Shown: in pieces, positions 1-6,866 of the stretch
Position numbering within the stretch: position 1 is the stretch's first letter
Layout: each line of letters begins with the position of its first letter
DNA from: CAG-390 sp964590755
GTDB taxonomy: Bacteria; Bacillota; Clostridia; Oscillospirales; CAG-272
DNA length: 16,328 nucleotides
NCBI GenBank assembly: GCA_964590755.1
Contig: CAZPYK010000029.1
Coordinates: forward strand, 1-16,328
Reading direction: 5' to 3'
The notes under the pieces: generated by a model
What the model was told of the DNA's origin: nothing
The model's input: only the letters and a program-made list of their open reading frames with translations
Database searches by the model: none
Position numbers and translations under genes: made by a program

Positions 1-31
1 ATGCAATTTCAATTTCACTGCTTTTGAAAAC

Positions 32-54
32 GGATTTTACTTTGGCAACTTACC
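32..54 (+). repeat. 23-nt terminal inverted repeat, left copy
   Basis: This 23-nt stretch begins GGATTTTACT and ends GCAACTTACC. It is present as an exact reverse complement at 16278-16300. Both copies point inward, and each is followed by a GC-rich stretch with a T-run and then by a gene. The flanking bases differ on both sides, so the identity stops sharply. What the element is remains unknown; it could be part of a dispersed repeat that defines contig ends. Confidence 0.8.
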
Positions 55-102
55 CGCGAGTCTCCCGCCCGGGATTTTTTGCAAATAATCACGGCGGAAA
101 GG

Positions 103-131
103 TTGACAAACATTAAAAAATATAATATAAT
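103..131 (+). promoter_or_regulatory. Sigma-A type promoter of the lipoprotein gene
   Basis: A perfect TTGACA (103-108) is separated by 17 nt from a perfect TATAAT (126-131). Transcription would start near 138, which is about 130 nt upstream of the lipoprotein start codon at 269. The leader then contains three hairpins. Confidence 0.85.
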
Positions 132-142
132 TTAATGCACAG

Positions 143-180
143 CCGCACGAGCCTTTTCGCGGGATCGTGCGGTTTTATTT
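143..180 (+). terminator. Terminator-like hairpin in the leader (possible attenuator)
   Basis: Arms CCGCACGA (143-150) and TCGTGCGG (165-172) form a perfect 8-bp stem followed directly by TTTTATTT. It has the form of an intrinsic terminator but lies only about 12 nt downstream of the -10 box of the promoter at 103-131. Transcripts from that promoter would either stop after about 40 nt or need antitermination to reach the lipoprotein gene. Confidence 0.65.
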
Positions 181-228
181 AAGGCAACACCGCGCAATTG
201 AGCAAAAAGAATTGTGCGGTATTGCCTT
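181..228. repeat. Imperfect 19-bp inverted repeat in the leader
   Basis: The arm at 181-199 (starting AAGGCAACACCG) pairs with the arm at 210-228 (ending GTATTGCCTT), with two non-Watson-Crick positions and a 10-nt A-rich loop. It abuts the terminator-like hairpin before it. It may be a dispersed palindromic repeat or a leader RNA structure; the sequence alone does not decide. Confidence 0.65.
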
Positions 229-237
229 AAAAAACAT

Positions 238-253
238 GCCGCCGTACGGCGGC
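238..253. repeat. 16-nt perfect palindrome next to the ribosome binding site
   Basis: GCCGCCGTACGGCGGC is fully self-complementary and ends a few bases before the GGAG ribosome binding site of the lipoprotein gene. It could be a protein-binding dyad or a structure that affects translation. Confidence 0.6.
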
Positions 254-268
254 AGATCGGAGTATATC

Positions 269-2122
269 ATGAAAAAGATCCTATCCCTGAGCCTGGCACT
301 GCTGATGCTTATGCTCTCAGCATTTGCGGTCGGCTGTGACAGCTCAAACGAAGGCCCCGCCGAGACAAGCGCGACACCTGCGGTATCAAGCTCCGCCGGA
401 GACGAGAGCTCAGACATTCCGGTTGAGACCACGACCTTTGCCAACACCACCGCACCCGATGCGGCGACCGAGGCACCCGCCGAGTCGACCGCGCCCGAGG
501 TCACGACAGCTCCCGAAACGACCGCGGCTCCCGAGATCACAACATCTCCCGAAACGACCGAGACACCCGAAGTGACAACAGCTCCGGATACCACAAGCTC
601 TACCGAGATCACTACGTCTCCCGAGACGACAAAAACTCCCGATGTGACCACCGCAACGCCGGAGGAGACCACCTCCCCCGCGCCGCACGTTCACAGCTAC
701 GGAAGCTGGCAGACCGAAAAGCAGCCCACCTGCACCGAGCCGGGTCTGCGCGTGCGCCGCTGCGCCTGCGGCGAGACCGAGACCGAGGAGCTCGACATGA
801 TCGATCATGTCATAAACGACGACGGCATATGCACCGTCTGCGGCGAATCCTTCGCGTCAGAGAGCGGTGGGCTCAATATCCTTGACGGCTTTGAGATCGA
901 CAATCTCTATTATTCCTCCACCGAAATGCTCGTCTTCAAAAAGGGCGATCTCTGCTATATAGCCGACTCCGCCGGCAATATACTCACCCCCGGCTTTACC
1001 GGCATAAAATGCGTTGATTCGGACGGATGCTATGTCGTGGCATACAACACCACAAAGACAGAGCTCGAGGTCACCACCGACCCCATGTACGGAACCTGGT
1101 ACACGACTCGCACCGATATCAAATGCTATGTTCTGAACATGTACGGCGAGACCGTCTTCACCACCGATTACAGCTATACCGACAGCGATGAGGCGGGAGG
1201 CAGGACCTTTGAGGGAGAGTACATATCCTCCTGCAACGAGGGCCGCATAATCACCACCTCCCCGACGGAATTTTTGGCGTGGGGTCTGCTGTACGTTCCC
1301 ACAACGACGCGCATGTACGATATGGACGGCAAGCTTTTGGCGACCTTCGACAATGTCCGCTCGGAGGGTACCATGATCGGCAACAGACTCGTGCTTATGA
1401 TCAGCGGCGACTACGATCCGAACGGCACCCTTGAGGCGATAGTCGTCGATCGCGACGGCAATATCGTGACAAGTTACCGCGATCCCGCAAATAATAATTT
1501 GGCATTCAGCCTCACCTTCTTCGGAAGCAACACCTGGACCACCAACGGCTTTATCGGCGGCTATGCCATGCTTCATGACGAGCCCGCTATTAATAACTCC
1601 TACATTACCACACTTGTAGAGACAGACTTTTCCGATTTTTATCACATCCGCTCGGATTATCTCGTCGGAGCCATGCATTACGGCACGCTTGTAGCGACAC
1701 AGATAATCGAGAACGGCGTGCTTTCGGATAAATATTATCTTGTCGATCTTGCACGTTGCGATCTGGACGAGAACGGCTATTGCATTCCCTCTCTCAAGGC
1801 GGCGGTATCCCCCGAGGGCTTTGATTCGATATCGCTTGAATGCATCTACGGTTGGTATCGCGAATACGCGCTCGTCTCACGCGACGGCAAGTGGGGATAT
1901 CTCGCGCTTGACGGCAGCAGCCTGCACATGTACGACGACGCGGGATCCTTTATCGACGGACTTGCCATAGTCATCGAGGACGGTCTGGCATATGTCATCG
2001 ACCAAAACCTTGAAAAGCTCACCGAGGGTATCGGTGGCTACACCGCCGTCTCCACGCTCGGCCGCGGCATATTCCAGTTGAGGACCGAAAGCACCCGAAC
2101 CGTTGCCGTGTTCTTTGGGTGA
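269..2122 (+). CDS. Secreted lipoprotein with Thr/Pro/Glu-rich tandem-repeat stalk and WG-like C-terminal region
   Basis: This 617-residue protein is probably anchored to the outer face of the membrane. The ATG at 269 is chosen because GGAG lies 8 nt upstream and the product then begins with a classic signal peptide (KK, hydrophobic stretch) ending at the lipidation cysteine C23. The frame is open back to 167, but that extension is not signal-like. Residues 75-134 are five copies of a 12-residue unit (consensus APEVTTSPETTx), followed by an HxHxYG motif (H140, H142) with cysteines C155, C165, C167, C188 and C191. This is a small cysteine-containing module often seen in clostridial surface proteins. 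The rest (about 205-617) has beta-rich segments such as RDGKWGYLALDG, resembling WG repeats. No enzyme motif is visible, and the function is unknown. A strong promoter and three hairpins precede it. Confidence 0.88.
   Translation: MKKILSLSLALLMLMLSAFAVGCDSSNEGPAETSATPAVSSSAGDESSDIPVETTTFANTTAPDAATEAPAESTAPEVTTAPETTAAPEITTSPETTETPEVTTAPDTTSSTEITTSPETTKTPDVTTATPEETTSPAPHVHSYGSWQTEKQPTCTEPGLRVRRCACGETETEELDMIDHVINDDGICTVCGESFASESGGLNILDGFEIDNLYYSSTEMLVFKKGDLCYIADSAGNILTPGFTGIKCVDSDGCYVVAYNTTKTELEVTTDPMYGTWYTTRTDIKCYVLNMYGETVFTTDYSYTDSDEAGGRTFEGEYISSCNEGRIITTSPTEFLAWGLLYVPTTTRMYDMDGKLLATFDNVRSEGTMIGNRLVLMISGDYDPNGTLEAIVVDRDGNIVTSYRDPANNNLAFSLTFFGSNTWTTNGFIGGYAMLHDEPAINNSYITTLVETDFSDFYHIRSDYLVGAMHYGTLVATQIIENGVLSDKYYLVDLARCDLDENGYCIPSLKAAVSPEGFDSISLECIYGWYREYALVSRDGKWGYLALDGSSLHMYDDAGSFIDGLAIVIEDGLAYVIDQNLEKLTEGIGGYTAVSTLGRGIFQLRTESTRTVAVFFG
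491..670 (+). repeat. Five 36-nt tandem repeats encoding the lipoprotein stalk
   Basis: The in-frame units at 491-526, 527-562, 563-598, 599-634 and 635-670 encode APEVTTAPETTA-like 12-mers with alternating V/I and A/S positions. The 1st and 3rd units resemble each other, as do the 2nd and 4th, which suggests duplication of a 72-nt pair. Such low-complexity stalks usually hold a domain away from the membrane and tend to vary in copy number. Confidence 0.8.
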
Positions 2123-2180
2123 TGCGACCGGTCATACTATAGCAGTCGGCAAAAGATGATGAAGCGCGACAAACAGATAG

Positions 2181-2699
2181 ATGAATGAAGACAATAATCT
2201 GCCGAAAAGAAAAGATATTCGGTTAAAGAACTATGATTACAGTTCCCCCGGAGCATATTTTGTAACTGTTTGTACCAAAGACAGAAAGAATTACTTTTGG
2301 AATGGGCAGGTCAATCCGCAAACATTCAAATGGAGCGCCGTAGGGGCGAACTGCGTTCGCCCGCAAGATCTGCCATTATCAAACATCGGCAAACTCGTGT
2401 CGGATGAATTGGAACGTTGGAATCGAACGTATCCTGCGGTATCATTGCATTCTTATGTGATCATGCCCGATCACATACACATAATGATCGTTATTTCCGC
2501 CGATGAATACGGGCGACCACAGGTCGCCCCTACGGTGGAACGAATGGTGAAACAATTTAAAGGTGCGGTTACAAAAAAGATCGGCGAAGCTATTTGGCAA
2601 ACATCATATGTCGAACACGTTGTTCGGAATAAAAAGGACTACGAAACCATATCGAATTACATTTACGGAAACCCCATCCGTCGGTATTACGACAAATAA
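2181..2699 (+). CDS. REP-associated tyrosine transposase (RAYT, Y1 HUH family) with two internal REP palindromes
   Basis: This 172-residue protein belongs to the IS200/IS605-like Y1 transposase superfamily, which cuts and joins single-stranded DNA at hairpins. The HUH motif is H98-I-H100 in VIMPDHIHIMI. The N-terminal KRKDIRLKNYDYSSPGAYFV and the C-terminal VRNKKDYETISNYIYGNP are typical of the RAYT branch; Y154 or Y160 is the likely nucleophile, though I cannot say which. The length is normal and the frame intact. There is no orfB/tnpB partner and no obvious insertion-sequence ends, as expected for RAYTs. The oddity is two 24-nt palindromes inside the frame (2340-2363 and 2510-2533), coding for AVGANCVRPQ and YGRPQVAPTV, which match repeats near 11.85-11.91 kb. 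No convincing ribosome binding site precedes the ATG, so expression may be low. It starts 58 nt after the lipoprotein gene. Confidence 0.9.
   Translation: MNEDNNLPKRKDIRLKNYDYSSPGAYFVTVCTKDRKNYFWNGQVNPQTFKWSAVGANCVRPQDLPLSNIGKLVSDELERWNRTYPAVSLHSYVIMPDHIHIMIVISADEYGRPQVAPTVERMVKQFKGAVTKKIGEAIWQTSYVEHVVRNKKDYETISNYIYGNPIRRYYDK
2340..2363 (+). repeat. REP palindrome inside the transposase gene, site 1
   Basis: GTAG is followed by arms GGGCGAAC and GTTCGCCC around a TGC loop. It is identical over 24 nt to the reverse complement of 11887-11910. It is in frame and encodes V-G-A-N-C-V-R-P, between the N-terminal strand and the HUH motif of the transposase. Confidence 0.9.
2510..2533 (-). repeat. 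REP palindrome inside the transposase gene, site 2
   Basis: On the minus strand this reads GTAG, then arms GGGCGACC and GGTCGCCC around a TGT loop. It matches 11847-11870 with one mismatch, in the loop. On the coding strand it gives Y-G-R-P-Q-V-A-P-T, just after the HUH motif. Sites 1 and 2 face each other across 146 nt of coding sequence. Confidence 0.9.
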
Positions 2700-2782
2700 C
2701 ATGCAAAAAGAGCGGCGCTTCGATTCGAATTTCATTAATCGTCGGAATACGTTTTCAAACCGATTTACTCTCACAAAAAATA

Positions 2783-2814
2783 CGGGGCTGTCTCACGTGT
2801 GTGAGACAGCCCCG
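2783..2814 (-). terminator. Intrinsic terminator of the blaI-blaR1 operon
   Basis: A perfect 14-bp stem (2783-2796 with 2801-2814; arm core GGGGCTGTCTCAC) closes on a 4-nt loop. On the minus strand it is followed within two bases by a run of six T. It lies 22 nt past the blaR1-like stop codon and also separates that gene from the convergent transposase gene. Confidence 0.88.
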
Positions 2815-2836
2815 AGCTTATTGTTTCGTCGGATCG

Positions 2837-4807
2837 TTATTTCTGCAATTTGGCGTCAAATGAGTCATAAAGATGAAGCATCTCATCCGGCACGGCAACC
2901 GTCACAAAATATCCGGCCACCATAGTATCTTCCTTTTCCAAATGCGTCGTCTCGGTGATATTCACGCGAAAATGACCTTCATCGCAATATACACTTTCGA
3001 CAGCAAAGCGTTGTGTGCTGTTGGTAACGGAAATATATACCAATATTAAACTGTTGTCCTCAAAAAACGCATTGTCATATTTGGCGGTCACGCTGTTAAA
3101 GGACGGCACCTCGTCCCACCCGTGCTCCATCTCAAGCTCATCGCCGAATTGTTGCTTGAAGGCGTTAAGATCATCCAATGTGTCGAATTTGTAGGTCGGA
3201 TAATACTTTTCATCTTCAAAATCAAGTATCAGCTGCGTATGGTTCAGCGCATTTTCATCTATTTTGTTCTTTTCATACGCATTCAGATAGCTACCGGCAA
3301 AAGATACGGTCGATTCAAAGGATGTGATGTTGGTCGGGTCAAAGCCCTCCGCGGGGAAAAGCATTTGCTTTAGCCATTCGGCGTATTCTGCCCTTTTCGC
3401 TTCGGTGTCTTCACCCTCTCTTATTATACTCCATTCCGACAAATAGCTTGACAGGGGATGCTGCCACAAAACGATATGTATATCGTCTTCGTCGACATCA
3501 TATGTTTTCAATATTGTGCGCATTTCCGCGGCGCTTACGCCCTTACTGTCAAGCAGCTCTTCATCAAACCAATCGCGCGCCTCATCCGAGTGCGGCAGCA
3601 GATGGAAGTAGCAACTTCCCTGAGAAAATTGGCAAACGTAAATGTCAAATCCGTTCGATGCATCGAGCCCGAGAAGGCTTGAATAGTCCTTCCGCGCGGA
3701 AGTATCTTCCCCTTCCGCGGTCTCCGATGTCTCGCTTCCGCCGAGTTCCTCGGCAAAGTGCGCGGGGGACTCCTTCCGCTTTTGATCGGTCAGGAAGCAC
3801 ACCGCCAGCACGATGCAGGCGACAACCGCGGCTATGATCAACCAAAACGCGGGCTTTTTGTAATTCAATATGGTTTTCACTCTCTTTTTTACACCTACCT
3901 CTCCGAAAGCTATGGGGCACGCCGCTATCATTCGCCGATCGGTGCTGTAAGACAAAAGCACCTCGGAATAATCGGCTCTCGAATCGCGGTCAAGCTCCTT
4001 TATGACCTTTTCGTCGCAAGCGAGCTCGATGTCGCGGCAAAGCAGCGCATACCCGAGCCACACAAGCGGATTGAACCAATGCAGTGTGAGGATCAAAAAG
4101 CCCAGCGGCTTCCACCAATGATCCCTGCGGCGAATGTGCGCGCTCTCATGCGCCACGACGTACGCGGCGGCTTGCTCGCTCATGCCAAACGGAAGGTATA
4201 TCCTCGGATGCACGAGCCCCAGCACAAAGGGAGATGACACATTTTCGCTTTGATAAATATTATCCCGACACAGCACCGCGGTACAGACGCGGCGCTTTAT
4301 TTTTGCATAGCTGACGAGCATATATGCAAGCATCGCCGCCATGCCGACCATCCATATCGCCGCAAATATCGGAAGCAAGCTTCGCCGCGGCGCGTCGGAG
4401 GTGTCGATATCGGTCTTTTTCGTTTCCTCAATAAAGTCGGGAAGCAACCCCGTGAGTATCGGCGACTTGTGATCCGTCGTCGGAGCACTGTCCGCGGCGC
4501 CGATATCGTTCTTTTTCGTTGCTTCGATAAAGTCGGGAAGAATGCCCGTGAGTATCGGCTGCCTCGTATCCTCCGCGGGCGTTTCGGATACAGTGATGTT
4601 CGAAAGCTCGAGCCTGTCGGTCGGCATCAAGCTGAGTGCGCTTTCAAAGGAAAAGGGGCAGATAAGGCGCACCGCCGCAATTCCCCACAAGAGCATGAAG
4701 GTCCATTTCGGCGCCTTTCTCAAAAGCAGGCGCAAAAGGAAGACGACAAGCAGGATACAGCTTGCGCATATGCTCATGTTAAGTATCTTTAAAAACAGCT
4801 CGCTCAT
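2837..4807 (-). CDS. BlaR1/MecR1-like M56 membrane metallopeptidase with a non-PBP C-terminal sensor region
   Basis: This 656-residue signal-transducing membrane protease is the expected partner of the BlaI-type repressor encoded just upstream. Membrane segments are visible at about 11-29, 37-55, 146-166 and 320-340. The M56 zinc protease lies between the third and fourth; its HESAH motif is at H220-H224, followed by WFNPLVW and the downstream ligand region IELACDE (about 260-266). The external loop (about 57-145) holds an internal duplication (PILTG...DFIE...TKK, residues 83-109 and 115-140). The roughly 315-residue outer C-terminal part shows no SxxK/SxN/KTG pattern of a beta-lactam-binding domain and contains many acidic and aromatic residues. 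The ligand is therefore unknown, and beta-lactam sensing should not be assumed. The start ATG overlaps the repressor stop codon (ATGA), implying translational coupling. A terminator follows. Confidence 0.88.
   Translation of the reverse strand: MSELFLKILNMSICASCILLVVFLLRLLLRKAPKWTFMLLWGIAAVRLICPFSFESALSLMPTDRLELSNITVSETPAEDTRQPILTGILPDFIEATKKNDIGAADSAPTTDHKSPILTGLLPDFIEETKKTDIDTSDAPRRSLLPIFAAIWMVGMAAMLAYMLVSYAKIKRRVCTAVLCRDNIYQSENVSSPFVLGLVHPRIYLPFGMSEQAAAYVVAHESAHIRRRDHWWKPLGFLILTLHWFNPLVWLGYALLCRDIELACDEKVIKELDRDSRADYSEVLLSYSTDRRMIAACPIAFGEVGVKKRVKTILNYKKPAFWLIIAAVVACIVLAVCFLTDQKRKESPAHFAEELGGSETSETAEGEDTSARKDYSSLLGLDASNGFDIYVCQFSQGSCYFHLLPHSDEARDWFDEELLDSKGVSAAEMRTILKTYDVDEDDIHIVLWQHPLSSYLSEWSIIREGEDTEAKRAEYAEWLKQMLFPAEGFDPTNITSFESTVSFAGSYLNAYEKNKIDENALNHTQLILDFEDEKYYPTYKFDTLDDLNAFKQQFGDELEMEHGWDEVPSFNSVTAKYDNAFFEDNSLILVYISVTNSTQRFAVESVYCDEGHFRVNITETTHLEKEDTMVAGYFVTVAVPDEMLHLYDSFDAKLQK
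4388..4561 (-). repeat. Internal duplication in the extracytoplasmic loop of the BlaR1-like protein
   Basis: Residues 83-109 and 115-140 are near copies: 16 of 19 residues are identical from PILTG through DI, with I/L, A/E and N/T changes. The DNA copies span 4481-4561 and 4388-4465. The duplicated loop would face outside, between the second and third membrane segments. Confidence 0.8.
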
Positions 4808-5175
4808 TCCGGCTCCCCCTTTCTGTAGTCGTCTATCATCCGACGTATCGCGTCGACATCCTCCGCGGAAAGCTTTTGAGTTCTCGTAAACGCAGCCACG
4901 AAGGCGGGCAACGAGCCCTCAAAGGTCTTTTCGACCATTTCGTTCAGCTCGGCAGCTTGGACGCTATCCTTGCTGACCAAGGACGTGACGATCGTGTTTT
5001 CGTTTTTCAGCACACCGCGCTCGGCAAGGCGCTTGATGACGGTGTAGGTCGTGGTCGGCTTCCACCCCAGCCGCTCGCGGCAGATGTCGACCAGCCTGCT
5101 GCTTTTGATCGGCTCGTTCTCCCACAGTATCAGACAGAACCTGTATTCACTTTCGAATATCTTCGGCGTATCCAT
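4804..5175 (-). CDS. BlaI/MecI/CopY-family transcriptional repressor
   Basis: This 123-residue winged-helix repressor has the normal length for the family. Residues about 8-70 carry the DNA-binding domain, with the family-typical sequence RLGWKPTTTYTVIKRLAERGVL; the C-terminal helices would give the dimer. In this family the membrane protease signals cleavage or inactivation of the repressor, which derepresses the operon. The ATG at 5175 is preferred over the longer frame from 5211, because AAAGGAG lies 8 nt upstream and the extra residues would overlap the operator. It is the first gene of a two-gene operon and overlaps the protease gene by four bases. Two operator-like dyads and a good promoter lie directly upstream, so autoregulation is likely. 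Confidence 0.92.
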   Translation of the reverse strand: MDTPKIFESEYRFCLILWENEPIKSSRLVDICRERLGWKPTTTYTVIKRLAERGVLKNENTIVTSLVSKDSVQAAELNEMVEKTFEGSLPAFVAAFTRTQKLSAEDVDAIRRMIDDYRKGEPE

Positions 5176-5191
5176 CTCTATCGCTCCTTTC

Positions 5192-5232
5192 TCTACTCTG
5201 TTAGAGCACATTTATATTCTACTGCGTTAGAG
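5192..5232 (-). promoter_or_regulatory. Two BlaI-type operator dyads
   Basis: Two 15-bp sites, 5192-5206 and 5218-5232, both fit the plus-strand pattern TCTACTnnGTTAGAG (TCTACTCTGTTAGAG and TCTACTGCGTTAGAG) and are centred 26 bp apart. The first contains the dyad CTCT-GTT-AGAG. The second overlaps the -10 box and spacer of the promoter and the first lies just downstream, the expected arrangement for repression by the BlaI-type product. Confidence 0.75.
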
Positions 5233-5244
5233 TGGATTTGTCAA
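5216..5244 (-). promoter_or_regulatory. Promoter of the blaI-blaR1 operon
   Basis: On the minus strand, TTGACA (5244-5239) is followed after 17 nt by TAGAAT (5221-5216). The start codon at 5175 is about 40 nt downstream of the -10 box, with an AGGAG ribosome binding site in between. Confidence 0.82.
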
Positions 5245-5284
5245 CCCCTCGGAGCAAAAATTCACATATTGTTCAAAATTGCTT

Positions 5285-5494
5285 CTATCGCCTCGGCAAT
5301 GTTGCTTCGCTTCCCGTTGAAATATACATGGTCGCCGACGCGGAATATTGCACCTCGCGCGTCATCTCAAGCGCAAAATATGCGACAATAAAGCTTAGCA
5401 AAAAGCAAAGCATTACCGCCCGGCTGCGCTTGAGCAACAGCATCGCCACCGCGCCAGGGTCTATGGAATAAGCCTTTTCTTTTCCGTTTTTCAT
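5285..5494 (-). pseudogene. Short Wzz-like (chain-length determinant) N-terminal fragment
   Basis: This 69-residue frame has one membrane segment (about residues 26-46) followed by EVQYSASATMYIS. That resembles the N-terminal part of polysaccharide co-polymerase (Wzz/Etk N-terminal) proteins, where a first membrane helix leads into a YxAxATxYV strand. The full family is several hundred residues, so this would be a truncated remnant. Only a distant AAGGAAG (about 15 nt) precedes the ATG, and an in-frame stop lies just upstream of it. It could instead be a genuine small membrane protein. It lies between the lipoprotein gene and the blaI promoter. Confidence 0.4.
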
Positions 5495-5552
5495 ATTAAT
5501 CGATCATAGCTTCCTTATCGCTATACCGTTTACCCTTTTGTCGGAGCAATGA

Positions 5553-6866
5553 TCACATTAGGCTTTGCTGATTTATCAACGACCGAGCCTCGGCCTCAAG
5601 CTCCTCGGGCATATCGGGAATATCCGGCGTTCCGAAGCTGATTTTGCCCAGCAGTGAAGCAAGCTCGGTGTTGTCCTGCGACATAAAATAATGAAAGCTT
5701 TTTCCGTTGCCGCGCAGATATATCTGCATGCTGCTTGTCTGCTTTTGCCCCGCATATTCGACGACCAGCTCGGTCTCAGAGTTCGCGTAAAAGCTCGGCG
5801 CCTCGCCGGTAATATCGACCCACACCTGCGTTGAGGCGGCAGACACCGAGCTTACCGTGTAGCCCTCCGACACCGCCGATGCCTCGGCGGTGACATTCAT
5901 GCAAAAGCTGCCGCTTACCGGACGAGTGCCGTCGTATTTGATCTGCGAAAACGTCATTTCGACAGTGGTGGGAACGCTCATGCCGTTGCTCGTGACGTTA
6001 TATTTATTTACCTGCTTTACGGTAAGCCCCTCCGCCTCGGTCTCGCTCTGCGTAAAGGATACTTTCATATCTCCGATACCCGGCGCGTAGAATTCGATAT
6101 CAAAGCTTACACTGCCGTCGGCGACGATATATTTTCCGCCGCCCTTGCCGCTGGGCTCAAGCTTTTCAAGATCGGCGCCGGTGTAGCCCGATGAAGCGGC
6201 AAGATATTTTATGACCCGGGTCATATATTCCTCCGAGAAGGTGCAATAGGTGAGGTCGTCGGAGGGTATTACCATATCCGGCATGAGCACCGGCGCGTCG
6301 ACACCATCGGGTATCTCGCTTTCGGCAAGCATATCGGAAATATCTATGCCGAAATCGTAAAATATCGACGGAACAAAATTCGCGGACGCGAGCTGCTGCA
6401 TACCGTTAACTTCGCATTTGCCGTTCTCGGCCTGAGCGGTAAACATATATCCGTCGCGTGCAAAGGAATATGTCGTCATTCCGTTCTTGTAGCTCATGTG
6501 CGTCACGCCGTTCTTTTGCGCAATGTAGCCGAGCGACGCCGCAAAATCGTTTGAGTCGCCAAAGCTGTCGGCGTAATAATCGCCGCAAACAGCCAAAAGC
6601 AGCCCTCGGGGACTCTCGCGGTCATCCTCAGCGTTGAGAAATTCACACACCGCCGCCTTGAACGCCTTGACCTCGGCGCTCTCCTCTGCGGTCGTCTCCG
6701 GCAGCGGCTCGGTGGTGAGCTCGGATGTGAGTTCGGAAGGCTCCGAGCTCTCGTGCGGCTGTGCGGTGGTATCCTCACCTCCTGCGGCGGGACCGCAAGC
6801 CGAGAGCAGGCTCGCCGCCAAGGCGAGCAGCAGCAAAAGTGCCGAAATTCGTATTGTCTTTTTCAT
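5553..6866 (-). CDS. Lipoprotein of unknown function, last gene of the MurNAc-salvage cluster
   Basis: This 437-residue lipoprotein has a signal peptide ending in the lipobox LSAC, with lipidation at C24, then a Ser/Thr/Glu/Pro-rich linker (about 30-65). The mature part (about 66-437) has no motif I recognise; it is rich in Ser, Thr and acidic residues and appears mixed alpha/beta. The start ATG overlaps the murQ stop codon (ATGA), and GAAAGG lies upstream, so the two genes are translationally coupled. The context suggests an envelope role, perhaps binding or sensing of cell-wall material, but the sequence does not show this directly. No convincing terminator follows the stop codon. Confidence 0.88.
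   Translation of the reverse strand: MKKTIRISALLLLLALAASLLSACGPAAGGEDTTAQPHESSEPSELTSELTTEPLPETTAEESAEVKAFKAAVCEFLNAEDDRESPRGLLLAVCGDYYADSFGDSNDFAASLGYIAQKNGVTHMSYKNGMTTYSFARDGYMFTAQAENGKCEVNGMQQLASANFVPSIFYDFGIDISDMLAESEIPDGVDAPVLMPDMVIPSDDLTYCTFSEEYMTRVIKYLAASSGYTGADLEKLEPSGKGGGKYIVADGSVSFDIEFYAPGIGDMKVSFTQSETEAEGLTVKQVNKYNVTSNGMSVPTTVEMTFSQIKYDGTRPVSGSFCMNVTAEASAVSEGYTVSSVSAASTQVWVDITGEAPSFYANSETELVVEYAGQKQTSSMQIYLRGNGKSFHYFMSQDNTELASLLGKISFGTPDIPDMPEELEAEARSLINQQSLM

Noticed and set aside
175..672. Minus-strand Val/Ser-rich frame opposite the lipoprotein stalk
   Set aside because: It is the complement of the Thr/Pro/Glu repeats and has no start context.
2123..2836. Complete IS200/IS605 insertion sequence around the transposase
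   Set aside because: No tnpB and no clear left or right end hairpins flank the gene; the hairpin at 2783-2814 is better explained as the terminator of the opposite operon.
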